Below, piece by piece: positions 55,339-64,000 of a DNA stretch of 64,000 bases; position 1 is the stretch's first letter, and the number at the start of each line of letters is the position of its first letter. Position numbers and translations under genes: made by a program. The notes below the pieces were generated by a model. That model was given only the letters and a program-made list of their open reading frames with translations. It made no database searches and was not told where the DNA came from. Source of the DNA: Nocardiopsis ganjiahuensis DSM 45031. GTDB lineage: Bacteria; Actinomycetota; Actinomycetes; Streptosporangiales; Streptosporangiaceae. The DNA is taken from positions 1-64,000 of the forward strand of contig NZ_ANBA01000003.1 of NCBI RefSeq assembly GCF_000341085.1, read 5' to 3'.

Positions 55339-56556
55339 ATGCGCGTCTCACGCGTACTCCTTGCTGGCGCCGCCAGCCTGACACTGGTACTGACCGCATG
55401 TACCACCGACGCCCCCGAGGGGTCCCCCGACGCCGACGGCGGGAACGGTGAGGAGAACGGCGCCCTGACCCCGGACGCCGAGTGGTTCGACCAGGCGGAG
55501 TTCGACGCCCAGATCGCCCAGCGCGAGATCACCCCGGAGGGGCCCGAGGACGAGCCCTGGATGCAGGCGATCGAGCCCGAGTACATCGACACCTCCGAGT
55601 TCGCGATCGACGACCCGGAGGACGCCACCGTCTGCTTCTCCAACGCGTCGGTGTCCAACCCCTGGCGCGTCACCGGCTTCATCACCATGGAGCAGCAGGT
55701 GGAGGCGCTCGTCGACGAGGGCCGGATCGGCGACTTCCGCTCCTCGGACGCGGCCGATGACGACAACCAGCAGATCTCCGACATCCAGGCGTTCGTGGAC
55801 TCCGGAGACTGCGACGCGATCATCATCTCGCCGTCCACCACCGCCACCCTGACCCCGGCCGTGGAGACCGCGTGTGAGAGCGGCGTCCCGGTCATCGTCT
55901 TCGACCGCGGTGTGAACTCCGACTGCATGGTCACGTTCATCCACCCGATCGGCGGCTACGCCTACGGTGCCGACGCCGCCGACTTCCTGGTCGAGGAGCT
56001 GGAGCCGGGTTCGACGGTGCTGGCGCTGCGCATCCTGCCCGGTGTGGACGTGCTCGAGCACCGCTGGGCCGCCGCCCAGCAGATCTTCGGCGACAGCGAG
56101 CTGGAGGTCCTCGGCTTCGAGTTCACCGAGGGCGACGGGGCCGCGATCAAGGACCTGGTCTCCCAGCACCTCCAGCGCGGCGACGTGGACGGTATCTGGA
56201 TGGACGCCGGTGACGGCGCCGTCGCGGGCCTGGAGGCCTTCGAGGACGCCGGTCAGCCCTACCCGGTGATCGCCGGCGAGGACGAGCTGAGCTTCATGCG
56301 CAAGTGGGAGGAGGAGGAACTGACGGCGATCGCCCCGGTCTACTCCAACTTCCAGTGGCGCACCCCGGTGATCGCGGCGGGCATGATCCTGGCCGGTGAA
56401 GAAGTTCCGGCCGAGTGGATCCTGCCGCAGGACCCGATCCGCGAGGACGAGCTCGACGACTACCTCGACCGCAACTCCGACATGCCGTCCCTGCACTACG
56501 CGAAGTTCGGCGGCGAGGACCTGCCGGGCTTCCCCGAGGCCTGGACGGACCGGTAG
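55339..56556 (+). CDS. Sugar-binding lipoprotein of an ABC transporter
   Basis: 405 residues. The signal peptide has lipobox LTAC with Cys21 as the lipid-modified residue. The periplasmic-binding-protein fold (type 1) shows SNPWRVTGFITMEQQ and DSGDCDAIIISPSTTATLTP, read with key residues SNPWR and DAIIISP. Cysteines around 99, 164, 181 and 194 (approximate) may form disulfides. AGGAGG lies in the stop region of the preceding gene. It delivers the sugar to the transporter encoded upstream. Confidence 0.92.
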   Translation: MRVSRVLLAGAASLTLVLTACTTDAPEGSPDADGGNGEENGALTPDAEWFDQAEFDAQIAQREITPEGPEDEPWMQAIEPEYIDTSEFAIDDPEDATVCFSNASVSNPWRVTGFITMEQQVEALVDEGRIGDFRSSDAADDDNQQISDIQAFVDSGDCDAIIISPSTTATLTPAVETACESGVPVIVFDRGVNSDCMVTFIHPIGGYAYGADAADFLVEELEPGSTVLALRILPGVDVLEHRWAAAQQIFGDSELEVLGFEFTEGDGAAIKDLVSQHLQRGDVDGIWMDAGDGAVAGLEAFEDAGQPYPVIAGEDELSFMRKWEEEELTAIAPVYSNFQWRTPVIAAGMILAGEEVPAEWILPQDPIREDELDDYLDRNSDMPSLHYAKFGGEDLPGFPEAWTDR

Positions 56557-57498
56557 ATGCGCGCGCTGGGGGTCAACACCTGGGTCTGGACGTCACCGCT
56601 CACCGACACCGAGCTGGAGCGGATCGCGCCCCGCGTGGCGGGGTGGGGGTTCGACGTGATCGAACTGCCGGTGGAGGACGTCGGCGACTGGGACCCCCGG
56701 CGCGCCCGGACCCTGTTGGACGGCCTGGGCCTGGACGCCTGCGTCGTGCTGGTCATGGGGCCGGGCCGGGAGCTCGTCGCGACCGACCCGGCCACCCGTT
56801 CGGCCACCCAGGACTACCTGAGACGGGTCGTGGACGCCGCGGCGACGGCCGGTTCCACCGTCGTGGCGGGCCCGGCCTACGCCTCGGTCGGGCGTACGTG
56901 GCGGATGTCCCCGTCTGAGCGGTCGGGGCTCCGCGCGGAGCTCACCGAGGCGCTCGCCCCCGTGGTCGACCACGCGTCGGCCGCGGGGGTCCGCATCGCC
57001 GTGGAGCCGCTGAACCGCTACGAGACCAGTGTGCTCAACACGGTCGACCAGGCTCTGGAGGCGCTGGCGGACCTGCCCGCGCAGCACTGCGGGCTGGCAC
57101 TGGACGTCTACCACATGAACCTCGAGGAGCAGGACGTGGCGGCCGCGATCGAGCGGGCCGCCGGAAGGATCCACCACGTCCAGGTTTGTGCGAACGACCG
57201 GGGCGCCCCCGGGGCCGATCACCTGGACTGGTCACGGATCGTCACCTCATTGGACAAATCAGGTTACTCCGGCCCCTTGGTTATCGAGTCCTTCACGGCC
57301 GATAATGCGAGCATCGCCACGGCCGCGTCCGTGTGGCGGCCCCTGGCCGCCTCGCAGGACGCGATCGCGGTCGACGGCCTGTCCTTCCTCCGTTCGCTCC
57401 TCCGCACCCCGCCGGCCTCCGACACCCCCGAGACCTCCGAGTCCCCCGAGACCTCCCGGACCTCCCTGCCCCCGACGAAAGGAGCCGCTGTGGACTGA
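56557..57498 (+). CDS. Sugar phosphate isomerase/epimerase (TIM barrel)
   Basis: 313 residues. AP endonuclease 2-like barrel with the metal ligands probably in AVEPLNRYET (Glu), LALDVYHMN (Asp, His), HHVQVCAND (His) and VIESF (Glu). Members interconvert keto and aldo sugars, inosose or D-psicose-like compounds. The ATG follows the stop of the binding-protein gene with no gap. The C-terminal tail (about 290-313) is a Pro/Thr/Ser-rich repeat of the SPETS kind and lies outside the barrel. Confidence 0.87.
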   Translation: MRALGVNTWVWTSPLTDTELERIAPRVAGWGFDVIELPVEDVGDWDPRRARTLLDGLGLDACVVLVMGPGRELVATDPATRSATQDYLRRVVDAAATAGSTVVAGPAYASVGRTWRMSPSERSGLRAELTEALAPVVDHASAAGVRIAVEPLNRYETSVLNTVDQALEALADLPAQHCGLALDVYHMNLEEQDVAAAIERAAGRIHHVQVCANDRGAPGADHLDWSRIVTSLDKSGYSGPLVIESFTADNASIATAASVWRPLAASQDAIAVDGLSFLRSLLRTPPASDTPETSESPETSRTSLPPTKGAAVD

Positions 57499-57672
57499 TC
57501 ACACCGATGAGGCGGCCCTTCCCCGCTTCCGAACTCGATAGCAGGAACTTCACGACGGTTCGCACCCGCTGCACGGCCCCCGCCGTACACGCGAACGCGG
57601 CCTCCGTCCCTGCCGTCGGCGCCGGCACGCCGCACGGACTCATCGACCCCCCACCCCCAGGTGAGGTTTCCC

Positions 57673-60600
57673 GTGATCAAGAGACCCCTACGAGCGCTGG
57701 GCGCCATCACGGCGAGCATCGCGTTGGCCATCGGGCTGACGTCGGTCCCGGCACTGGCGGACGAGGCCGAACAGGACCCGTTCACCGCACTCATCTTCTC
57801 CAAGACCACCGGCTTCCGACACGACTCCATCCCCTACGGCGTCGCCCTGTACGAGGCGCTCGCCGAGGAGCACGGTTTCGAGACCGAGCACACCGAGGAC
57901 GCCGACGTCTTCAATCCGGAGGACCTGGCCCGCTTCGACGCGGTGATCTGGCTCTCCACCACCGGCGACGTGCTGAACGAGGGCCAGCAGGCCGCGTTCG
58001 AGGAGTACGTCCGGGACGGCGGCGGCTACGTCGGCGTCCACTCCGCCTCCGACACCCACTACGACTGGGAGTGGTACGGCGACCTGGTCGGGGCGTACTT
58101 CGCCAGCCACCCGCCCGGCACCCAGACCGCCGAGGTCATGGTCAACGACCGCGCCCACCCCTCCACGGACATGCTCCCGGCCAGCTGGGAGCGGGAGGAC
58201 GAGTGGTACGACTTCGACACCAGCCCGCGCGGTGACGTGCACGTCCTGGCGGGGCTGAACGAGGCCTCCTACGAGGACGAGGTCGACCCGGCCGGGCAGA
58301 TGGGGTACGACCACCCGATCGCCTGGTGCCAGGTCTACGACGGCGGCCGGTCCTGGTACACCGGCGGCGGCCACACCGCGGAGTCCTACTCCGAACCGGA
58401 GTTCGCCGACCACCTGCTCGGAGGCCTCCAGTGGGCCGCCGGGGACGTCGAGGGCGACTGCGGCGCGACCCAGTGGGACAACTTCGAGAAGGTCACGCTC
58501 GCCCAGGGCGAGGAGAACGTCGGCGAGCCCATGGGCATGGCGGTCCTCCCGGACGGCCGGGTCATGCACACGTCCCGCAACGGGCAGCTGTCCATGTGGT
58601 CCCCGGAGACCTACAGCACCGCCTCGCTGGCGGACCTGCCCGTCTACGACCACGACGAGGACGGGCTCCAGGGCATCGCGCTCGACCCGGACTTCGAGGA
58701 GAACGGGTGGGTGTACCTGTACTACGCACCCGTGCTGGACGGAGTCCCGTCAGGCGCCGCCCCCGAGGACGGCTCCCCGGAGGACTTCGAGCCCTTCGAG
58801 GCGCACAACAACCTGTCGCGCTTCCAGTTCGTGGACGGTGACGAGCCGTACCTGGACCTGGACAGCGAAGAGGTGATCCTGGAGGTCGAGGCCACCCGCG
58901 GCATCTGCTGCCACGTCGGAGGCGACATCGACTTCGACCCGGACGGCAACCTGCTGCTGTCCACCGGCGACGACACCAGCGCGTTCGGTTCGGACGGGTT
59001 CAGCCCGCACGACGAGCAGGAGGGCCGCAACCCGGCCTTCGACGCGCAGCGCAGCTCGGGCAACACCAACGACCTGCGCGGCAAGCTGATCCGGATCTCG
59101 GTCAACGAGGACGGCGGCTACGACATCCCCGAGGGCAACCTGTTCCCGCCGGAGTCCTCCGACGGCGACCTGACCCGCCCCGAGATCCTCGCGATGGGTC
59201 TGCGCAACCCGTTCCGGTTCTCCGTCGACCAGGAGGACGGCAGCGTCTACCTGGCCGACTACGGCCCGGACTCGCCGGCGGCCGACCCCGACCGGGGCCC
59301 GGAGAACACGGTGACGTGGCACCACATCACCGAGCCGGCCAACATCGGCTGGCCGTACTGCATCGGGAACAAGTCCGCCTACGTCGACCACGACTTCGAG
59401 TCCGGCACGCCGGGCGAGCCGTTCGACTGCGACGCACCGGTCAACGACTCCCCGCGCAACACCGGCCTGGAGGAGCTGCCCCCGGTCACCCCCGCGGCGA
59501 TCTGGTACAGCTACGACGAGTCGGAGGAGTTCCCGCACCTGGGCACGGGCGGCGGCGCGCCGATGGGCGGCCCCGCCTACAGCTTCGACCCGGAGCTGGA
59601 GTCGGCCAACAAGTGGCCCGAGTACTACGACGGGATCCCGCTGCTGTACGAGTGGAGCCGCCAGTGGATCAAGCAGGTGCACCTGGACGACGACGGCGGT
59701 GTCCTCGACATCACCGAGACCGTCCCGGACATCGACCTGGCCAACCCCATGGACGTGGAGTTCGGCCCGGACGGCGCCCTGTACGTGCTGGAGTACGGTT
59801 CGGGCTACTTCGGCGGGGCCGAGGACTCGGCGATCTCCCGTATCGACTACTCGGGCGCCGGGGACAGCCCCGTCGCCCGGATCGGCACCAGCACCACCTC
59901 CGGTGCCGCACCGCTGACCGTGGAGTTCTCCGGTGAGGACTCCTACCACCCCGGTGGCATGGCGTTCGATTACGAGTGGAACTTCGGTGACGGCACGACC
60001 TCGACCGACTCCGAGCCCGTCCACACCTTCGAGGAGGCCGGCCGGTACAACGTCACCCTGACCGTGACGGACGGAGAGGGCAGCTCGGGAACGGCCACGG
60101 TGTCGATCACCGCGGGCAACACCGCACCCGAGGTCTCCTTCGACACCCCCCGGGACGGGCAGTTCTTCGACTGGGGTGACGAGATCCCGTTCGAGGTGTC
60201 CGTGGAGGACGCCGAGGACGGAACGATCGGGGACGGGGTGGACTGCGGCGACGTCGAGGTCACCTCGTCGCTGGGGCACGACAGCCACGCGCACCCCTGG
60301 ACCCAGTACGAGGGCTGCGAGGGTGTGAGCGCCACCGGGACCGACGGCGGCCACGGCCACGACATGAACATCTTCTGGGTCCTCCAGGCCGAGTACACCG
60401 ACGGCGGCGGCGACGGCGTCCCGCCCCTGAACGGCAGTGACGGGATCAAGCTCAACCCGTCGCGGATGCAGGCGCAGTACTTCTCCGACAGCCAGGGCGT
60501 CCAGACCGAAGCCGCCGAGGACTCCGAGGGCGGTCTGCGCAACGTCTCCTGGATCGGTCACGGGGACTGGGTCTCCTACGACCCAGTCAACCTGCACGGG

Positions 60601-62016
60601 GTCGAGACGATCGACTTCCGGGTGGCCTCGGACGGCTACGGCGGCGCCATCGAGGCCCGGGCCGACTCCCCCGAGGGAGAACTGGTCGGGACGGTCGACG
60701 TCCCGGTCACCGGCGGCTGGCAGGAGTGGACCGACGTCACCATGGAGGTCACCGACCCGGGCGGGTCGATGGAGTTGTACCTGGTGTTCACCGGGGACGA
60801 CCCGAGCGTCACCGACAGCCTGTTCAACCTCAACTACTTCCATGTGGACGCCGACCACGACGGCGGCCACGGGGACGGGCCCGAGACCGAGCTGACCAGC
60901 CCGGAGGACGGCGCGGCCTACGAGGTGGGCGAGGACGTCCCGCTCTCGGCGGAGGTCACCGACCACGGCGGGTCCGGGATCGAGGAGGTGGAGTTCCTCG
61001 TGGACGGGGAGCCGGTCGCCACGGTGACCGAGAGCCCTTACGAGGCCACGTGGTCCGACGCGGCCGAGGGCGAGTACTCGGTCAGCGCCGTCGCCACCGA
61101 CGGGGACGGTGAGACCGGCGCGTCCGCCACCCACACCGTCACCGTCGGCGAGGAGCCCGACCCCGCGGAGTGCGCCCCGCCGAACGTCGATGACGGGTAC
61201 CGCGCCCTGTGGGACGGGGAGTCCCTGGACGGCTGGAACATGGCCGGCCCGGGCAGCTTCGAGATCGTCGACGACGGCGACGGGTGCGTCCTGCAGACAG
61301 AGGGCGGCATGGGCCTGCTCTGGCACGAGGACGAGCTCGGTTCGCACCGCCTGAAGCTGGACTACCTCACTCACGGGGAGACCGACAACTCCGGTGCCTT
61401 CATCGGGTTCCCCGACCCGGGCGACGACCCCTGGGTCGCGGTCGAGGAGGGCTACGAGATCCAGATCGACCCGTACGGAGCACCGGACGGCGACCCGCTC
61501 ACCCAGACCGGGGCCGTCTACAGCTTCCAGGCCGCGGACTCCCACCCGGAGGTCGTGGGCGAGTGGAACACGATGGAGATCGAGGTCGACGACCCGATGA
61601 TCCGGATCTGGATCAACGGGGAGCTGGTCAACGAGTTCGAGAGCACCGACCCCGCCCGGGACCTGTCGTCCGGGCACATCGGGCTCCAGAACCACGGCGG
61701 CGACGACCTCGTGTGGTTCCGCGACGTCCAGGTCACCGACCTGGAGGACGAGACGGAGACGTACACCGTCGCCGAGGTCGTCGAGCGGATCGAGGAGATG
61801 GTCGAGGAGGGCGTTCTGACCGTCTCCGAGGCGAGCCGCCTCACCCGGCAGCTGGAACTGGCCGACCACCACATCGGAGTGAACCGTCCGGCGCAGGCCG
61901 GCCGCTCCCTCGAACGTTTCCGCACGGCCGCGCAGAGCGTGGCCGACGAGAGCGCACGGGAGGAGTTGGCGGAACTGGCCGACGGGCTCGAACATCTGAC
62001 CGAGTCGCCCGAGTGA
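57673..62016 (+). CDS. Secreted multidomain ThuA/sugar dehydrogenase-like/PKD/CBM6/DUF1080 protein
   Basis: 1447 residues. A Sec signal (cleavage near ALA at about 32) is followed by a ThuA-like domain (about 38-262, FSKTTGFRHDSI and GVHSASDTHYDW). Next come a PQQ-sugar dehydrogenase-like beta propeller (about 275-735), a PKD domain (about 745-820, FDYEWNFGDGTTSTD), a CBM6-like module (about 915-1050, QYFSDSQGVQ and WIGHGDWVSYD), an Ig-like domain (about 1070-1145) and a DUF1080/3-keto-disaccharide hydrolase-like domain (about 1170-1345, LWDGESLDGWNMAG). A helical FIVAR-like tail ends the protein. AGGTGAGG sits 6 bases before the GTG at 57673, which is preferred over the GTG at 57661. It likely acts outside the cell on glycans whose products the upstream transporter imports. 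Confidence 0.87.
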   Translation: MIKRPLRALGAITASIALAIGLTSVPALADEAEQDPFTALIFSKTTGFRHDSIPYGVALYEALAEEHGFETEHTEDADVFNPEDLARFDAVIWLSTTGDVLNEGQQAAFEEYVRDGGGYVGVHSASDTHYDWEWYGDLVGAYFASHPPGTQTAEVMVNDRAHPSTDMLPASWEREDEWYDFDTSPRGDVHVLAGLNEASYEDEVDPAGQMGYDHPIAWCQVYDGGRSWYTGGGHTAESYSEPEFADHLLGGLQWAAGDVEGDCGATQWDNFEKVTLAQGEENVGEPMGMAVLPDGRVMHTSRNGQLSMWSPETYSTASLADLPVYDHDEDGLQGIALDPDFEENGWVYLYYAPVLDGVPSGAAPEDGSPEDFEPFEAHNNLSRFQFVDGDEPYLDLDSEEVILEVEATRGICCHVGGDIDFDPDGNLLLSTGDDTSAFGSDGFSPHDEQEGRNPAFDAQRSSGNTNDLRGKLIRISVNEDGGYDIPEGNLFPPESSDGDLTRPEILAMGLRNPFRFSVDQEDGSVYLADYGPDSPAADPDRGPENTVTWHHITEPANIGWPYCIGNKSAYVDHDFESGTPGEPFDCDAPVNDSPRNTGLEELPPVTPAAIWYSYDESEEFPHLGTGGGAPMGGPAYSFDPELESANKWPEYYDGIPLLYEWSRQWIKQVHLDDDGGVLDITETVPDIDLANPMDVEFGPDGALYVLEYGSGYFGGAEDSAISRIDYSGAGDSPVARIGTSTTSGAAPLTVEFSGEDSYHPGGMAFDYEWNFGDGTTSTDSEPVHTFEEAGRYNVTLTVTDGEGSSGTATVSITAGNTAPEVSFDTPRDGQFFDWGDEIPFEVSVEDAEDGTIGDGVDCGDVEVTSSLGHDSHAHPWTQYEGCEGVSATGTDGGHGHDMNIFWVLQAEYTDGGGDGVPPLNGSDGIKLNPSRMQAQYFSDSQGVQTEAAEDSEGGLRNVSWIGHGDWVSYDPVNLHGVETIDFRVASDGYGGAIEARADSPEGELVGTVDVPVTGGWQEWTDVTMEVTDPGGSMELYLVFTGDDPSVTDSLFNLNYFHVDADHDGGHGDGPETELTSPEDGAAYEVGEDVPLSAEVTDHGGSGIEEVEFLVDGEPVATVTESPYEATWSDAAEGEYSVSAVATDGDGETGASATHTVTVGEEPDPAECAPPNVDDGYRALWDGESLDGWNMAGPGSFEIVDDGDGCVLQTEGGMGLLWHEDELGSHRLKLDYLTHGETDNSGAFIGFPDPGDDPWVAVEEGYEIQIDPYGAPDGDPLTQTGAVYSFQAADSHPEVVGEWNTMEIEVDDPMIRIWINGELVNEFESTDPARDLSSGHIGLQNHGGDDLVWFRDVQVTDLEDETETYTVAEVVERIEEMVEEGVLTVSEASRLTRQLELADHHIGVNRPAQAGRSLERFRTAAQSVADESAREELAELADGLEHLTESPE

Positions 62017-62062
62017 CCCCGGACCACCGGCGCGGCGACACGACAACACAGCGATCCACAAA

Positions 62063-62086
62063 CGCAGTAGCGCAGTAACGCAGTAA
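62063..62086. repeat. 8-bp tandem repeat, three copies
   Basis: CGCAGTAG followed by two copies of CGCAGTAA, between the stop of the secreted protein gene and its terminator. Probably a simple slippage repeat. Confidence 0.5.
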
Positions 62087-62097
62087 CGCGACGAACC

Positions 62098-62129
62098 GTG
62101 GCGGGGCCGGGCCCCTCCGGCCCCGCCAC
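62098..62129 (+). terminator. Terminator of the sugar operon
   Basis: A perfect 13-bp stem GTGGCGGGGCCGG (62098-62110) with its complement (62117-62129) and a six-base loop lies 81 bp after the stop of the secreted protein gene. Confidence 0.8.
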
Positions 62130-62201
62130 ACCCCCGCGGCGTCGTTCGCACGGCACACGCTGCCCGCAGACCGGCAAGTGTCAACCTGACAGGAGGTGCC
62201 C

Positions 62202-62978
62202 GTGAGCACCGATCCCTTGAGCACCGAGCAGGAGAAGACCCCCTCCGCGGAGAGCGGGAAGCCCGTCCCGGACCCGTCCGGAAAGGTCCACTCCGCGAAC
62301 TCCAACTCCACCACCTGGTGGCTGACCGGCGGTTCGGTACTGCTGGTCGGCGCCGTCGTCGCCTCGGTGGTGCTCTTCTTCGGGGGCGGGGACGGCCAGG
62401 TCACCCCGGACCCCGCCCGCGTGGCCGAGCTGGAGGCCTCCGCCGACGCCCGCCACGTCGACCAGGTCGAGAGCCTGATCGGCCACACCAGGGCCGCCCA
62501 CGACGAGCTGGTCCCGGTCCTGGACTCCCTGAACGAGGTGCTGCCCGCCGACGGCTCCGCGCCCGCCGACGACTTCCCGGACGGCGAGGAGATCGACGAC
62601 TGGCTCGGCACCGTACTCGCCGCCGGGGGCCACTTCGAACACGCCGAATCCGGCCAGACCGACTTCAACGTCACCCACGCCGGGCTGAGCGGCTCCGTCG
62701 ACCTGCTCGGTTCCGCGCTGAGCGCCTACCACGCCGCCTCCCAGGCCGAGGGCGACCAGCAGGTGGCCCTGCTCGACCTCTCCGCGGACCTGCGCGACCA
62801 GGCGGTCAAGGCCTGGTCGGTGGCGGCCACCCAGCTGGACGTGGTCAGCATCGACGCCGGACACGGCCACATCCACCTGTACCTGCCCTCCGAGCCCGGC
62901 AGCGGCGCCCTCCAGCCCGACGAGGCCGAGGAAGGCGAAGGGGCCTCCGGCGGAGCCCTCGGACACGACGACCACTGA
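62202..62978 (+). CDS. Single-pass membrane protein with exported domain, function unknown
   Basis: 258 residues. A polar, acidic N-terminus (1-38) precedes one membrane helix (about 39-61). The exported part is helical and Asp/Ala-rich, with a His cluster DAGHGHIHLYL (about 226-236) and an acidic tail ending GHDDH. No enzyme motif or known domain is recognised. AGGAGG lies 5 bases before the GTG start. The inositol phosphate synthase gene begins 20 bp later, so the two are probably co-transcribed; metal binding by the His-rich parts is only a guess. Confidence 0.75.
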   Translation: MSTDPLSTEQEKTPSAESGKPVPDPSGKVHSANSNSTTWWLTGGSVLLVGAVVASVVLFFGGGDGQVTPDPARVAELEASADARHVDQVESLIGHTRAAHDELVPVLDSLNEVLPADGSAPADDFPDGEEIDDWLGTVLAAGGHFEHAESGQTDFNVTHAGLSGSVDLLGSALSAYHAASQAEGDQQVALLDLSADLRDQAVKAWSVAATQLDVVSIDAGHGHIHLYLPSEPGSGALQPDEAEEGEGASGGALGHDDH

Positions 62979-62998
62979 GACCACGGACAGGGGTACAC

Positions 62999-64000
62999 AT
63001 GACACGCATCGGAGTGTGGTTGGTCGGGGCCCGCGGATCGGTCGCCACGACGGCCGTCCTGGGCGCGCTGGCGGTCCGGGCGGGCGCCGCCGAGCGGACG
63101 GGGTGCGTCACCGAACGTCCCGAGTTCGCCGACGCGGACCTGCCCGGGCTCGCCGACCTGGTCTTCGGGGGACACGACGTCTCCGACACCCACCTGGCCA
63201 AGAGCGCGGAGCCGTTGGCCAGGTCCGGGGTGATCCCGCCGCACCTGCCCGAGGCCTTCGCCGAGGAGTTGGACGCGGTGGACCGGCGGATCCGCCGGGG
63301 CGTCCATCCGAACCCCGAGGGGTTCGCCCGGTGCCATGTGGACCGCCTGGAACAGGACCTGCGCGCATTCGCCGAACGCGAGTCGGTGGAGCGCGTCGTG
63401 GTCGTCGACGTCTCCAGTACCGAACCACCCCCGGCCCGGGCCGCCGAGCTCGTCGAACCCGACCTCCTGGAGGCGGCTCTGGACGCCGGGACCGCCCGGG
63501 TTCCGGCGAGCTCGGCCTATGCGTACGCGGCCCTGCGTGCGGGGTGCTCCTTCGTGGAGTTCACTCCCAACGCGGGGCCGCGCCCGCCCGCGCTGGCCGC
63601 CCTGGCCGAGGAGCTGGGGCTGCCGTGGGCGGGATCGGACGGCAAGACCGGGGAGACCCTGGTCAAGAGCGTGCTCGCGCCGATGTTCGCGGCCCGGGCG
63701 CTGCGGGTGCGCTCGTGGTCCTCGACCAACCTCCTGGGCGGCGGCGACGGCGCGACCCTCGCCGACCCCGACAGCAACAGCAGCAAGACCTCCTCCAAGG
63801 CCCGAGGGCTGGAGCACCTGCTGGGACACCCGGTGGACGGGCCCCTGCACATCGACTACGTGCCCGACCTGGGCGACGCCAAGACCGCCTGGGACCACGT
63901 GTCCTTCGAGGGTTTCCTGGGTGCCCGGATGAGCCTGCAGTTCACGTGGTCGGGCTACGACTCGGCGCTGGCCGCGCCGCTGGTCCTGGACCTGGCCCGG
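62999..64000 (+). CDS. Inositol-3-phosphate synthase family protein, 3' end outside window
   Basis: The first 334 codons are present and the frame is open to the window edge. The Rossmann start is IGVWLVGARGSVATTAVLGA. FVEFTPNAGP, GSDGKTGETLVKSVLAP and STNLLGGGDGATLADPD match the NAD and substrate sites of myo-inositol-1-phosphate synthases, although the usual GNxDG here reads GGGDG. These enzymes cyclise glucose-6-phosphate to inositol phosphate, used for mycothiol and phosphatidylinositol in actinobacteria. ATG at 62999 with AGGGG upstream. A relative with another substrate is possible, since gene context beyond the edge is unknown. Confidence 0.85.
   Translation, partial: MTRIGVWLVGARGSVATTAVLGALAVRAGAAERTGCVTERPEFADADLPGLADLVFGGHDVSDTHLAKSAEPLARSGVIPPHLPEAFAEELDAVDRRIRRGVHPNPEGFARCHVDRLEQDLRAFAERESVERVVVVDVSSTEPPPARAAELVEPDLLEAALDAGTARVPASSAYAYAALRAGCSFVEFTPNAGPRPPALAALAEELGLPWAGSDGKTGETLVKSVLAPMFAARALRVRSWSSTNLLGGGDGATLADPDSNSSKTSSKARGLEHLLGHPVDGPLHIDYVPDLGDAKTAWDHVSFEGFLGARMSLQFTWSGYDSALAAPLVLDLAR

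Noticed and set aside
57661-57672. GTG at 57661 as the start of the secreted ThuA protein
   Set aside because: It has no ribosome-binding site; AGGTGAGG overlapping it is correctly spaced for the GTG at 57673.

Overview
The window is about 64 kb of very GC-rich actinobacterial chromosome. GTG and TTG starts, four-base gene overlaps and GC-rich hairpin terminators are frequent. Gene content (Pnkp/Hen1 RNA repair, a GroEL with a His-rich tail, SigD/ShbA-type sigma, GuaB3, the TsaD-RimI-TsaB-TsaE-Alr block) points to a filamentous actinomycete. Nocardiopsis or a relative is my guess; the genus cannot be proven from this sequence alone. I found no rRNA, tRNA, CRISPR array, insertion sequence or prophage.

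Core backbone: guaA and galE lie at the left edge. guaB3, guaB, sigD, groEL, groES, tsaD, rimI, tsaB, tsaE and alr run along the minus strand from about 32 to 48 kb. The gene order resembles the guaA/guaB3/guaB2/sigD/groEL1/groES/tsaD/rimI/alr segment of other Actinobacteria such as Mycobacterium tuberculosis. Two plus-strand genes interrupt it (a THUMP-like methyltransferase and a 716-residue coiled-coil protein), as does a minus-strand pair (quinone oxidoreductase-like and ArsR-like).

Accessory block 3-31.8 kb: the most notable locus is 3129-6464. It is a five-gene plus-strand operon matching in gene order and core motif the epeXEPAB (yydFGHIJ) epipeptide operon of Bacillus subtilis: a 44-residue precursor not in standard ORF lists, a radical SAM epimerase, an M50 membrane protease, and an ABC ATPase with its permease. 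After it come a secreted lamin-tail/OB/EEP nuclease, an Otr(A)/Tet-type ribosomal protection GTPase, the Hen1-Pnkp RNA repair pair, two proteins of unknown function, and a TAXI-TRAP transporter operon with DUF1850 and a divergent second TAXI protein. Then follow an MMPL exporter with its TetR regulator and a clear paired operator, a two-component system, glpD, a tandem of SpoIIAA-like genes (one truncated), and a secreted lytic transglycosylase.

Right block 48-64 kb: a ROK regulator is divergent from an operon encoding a Gfo/Idh/MocA dehydrogenase, a ribose-type sugar ABC transporter (ATPase, two permeases, lipoprotein binding protein), a sugar isomerase/epimerase and a secreted 1447-residue protein. 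That protein joins ThuA-like, sugar-dehydrogenase-like propeller, PKD, CBM6-like, Ig-like and DUF1080 modules. The set fits uptake and redox processing of an unusual (possibly 3-keto) sugar. The window ends inside an inositol-phosphate synthase gene preceded by an unknown one-helix membrane protein.
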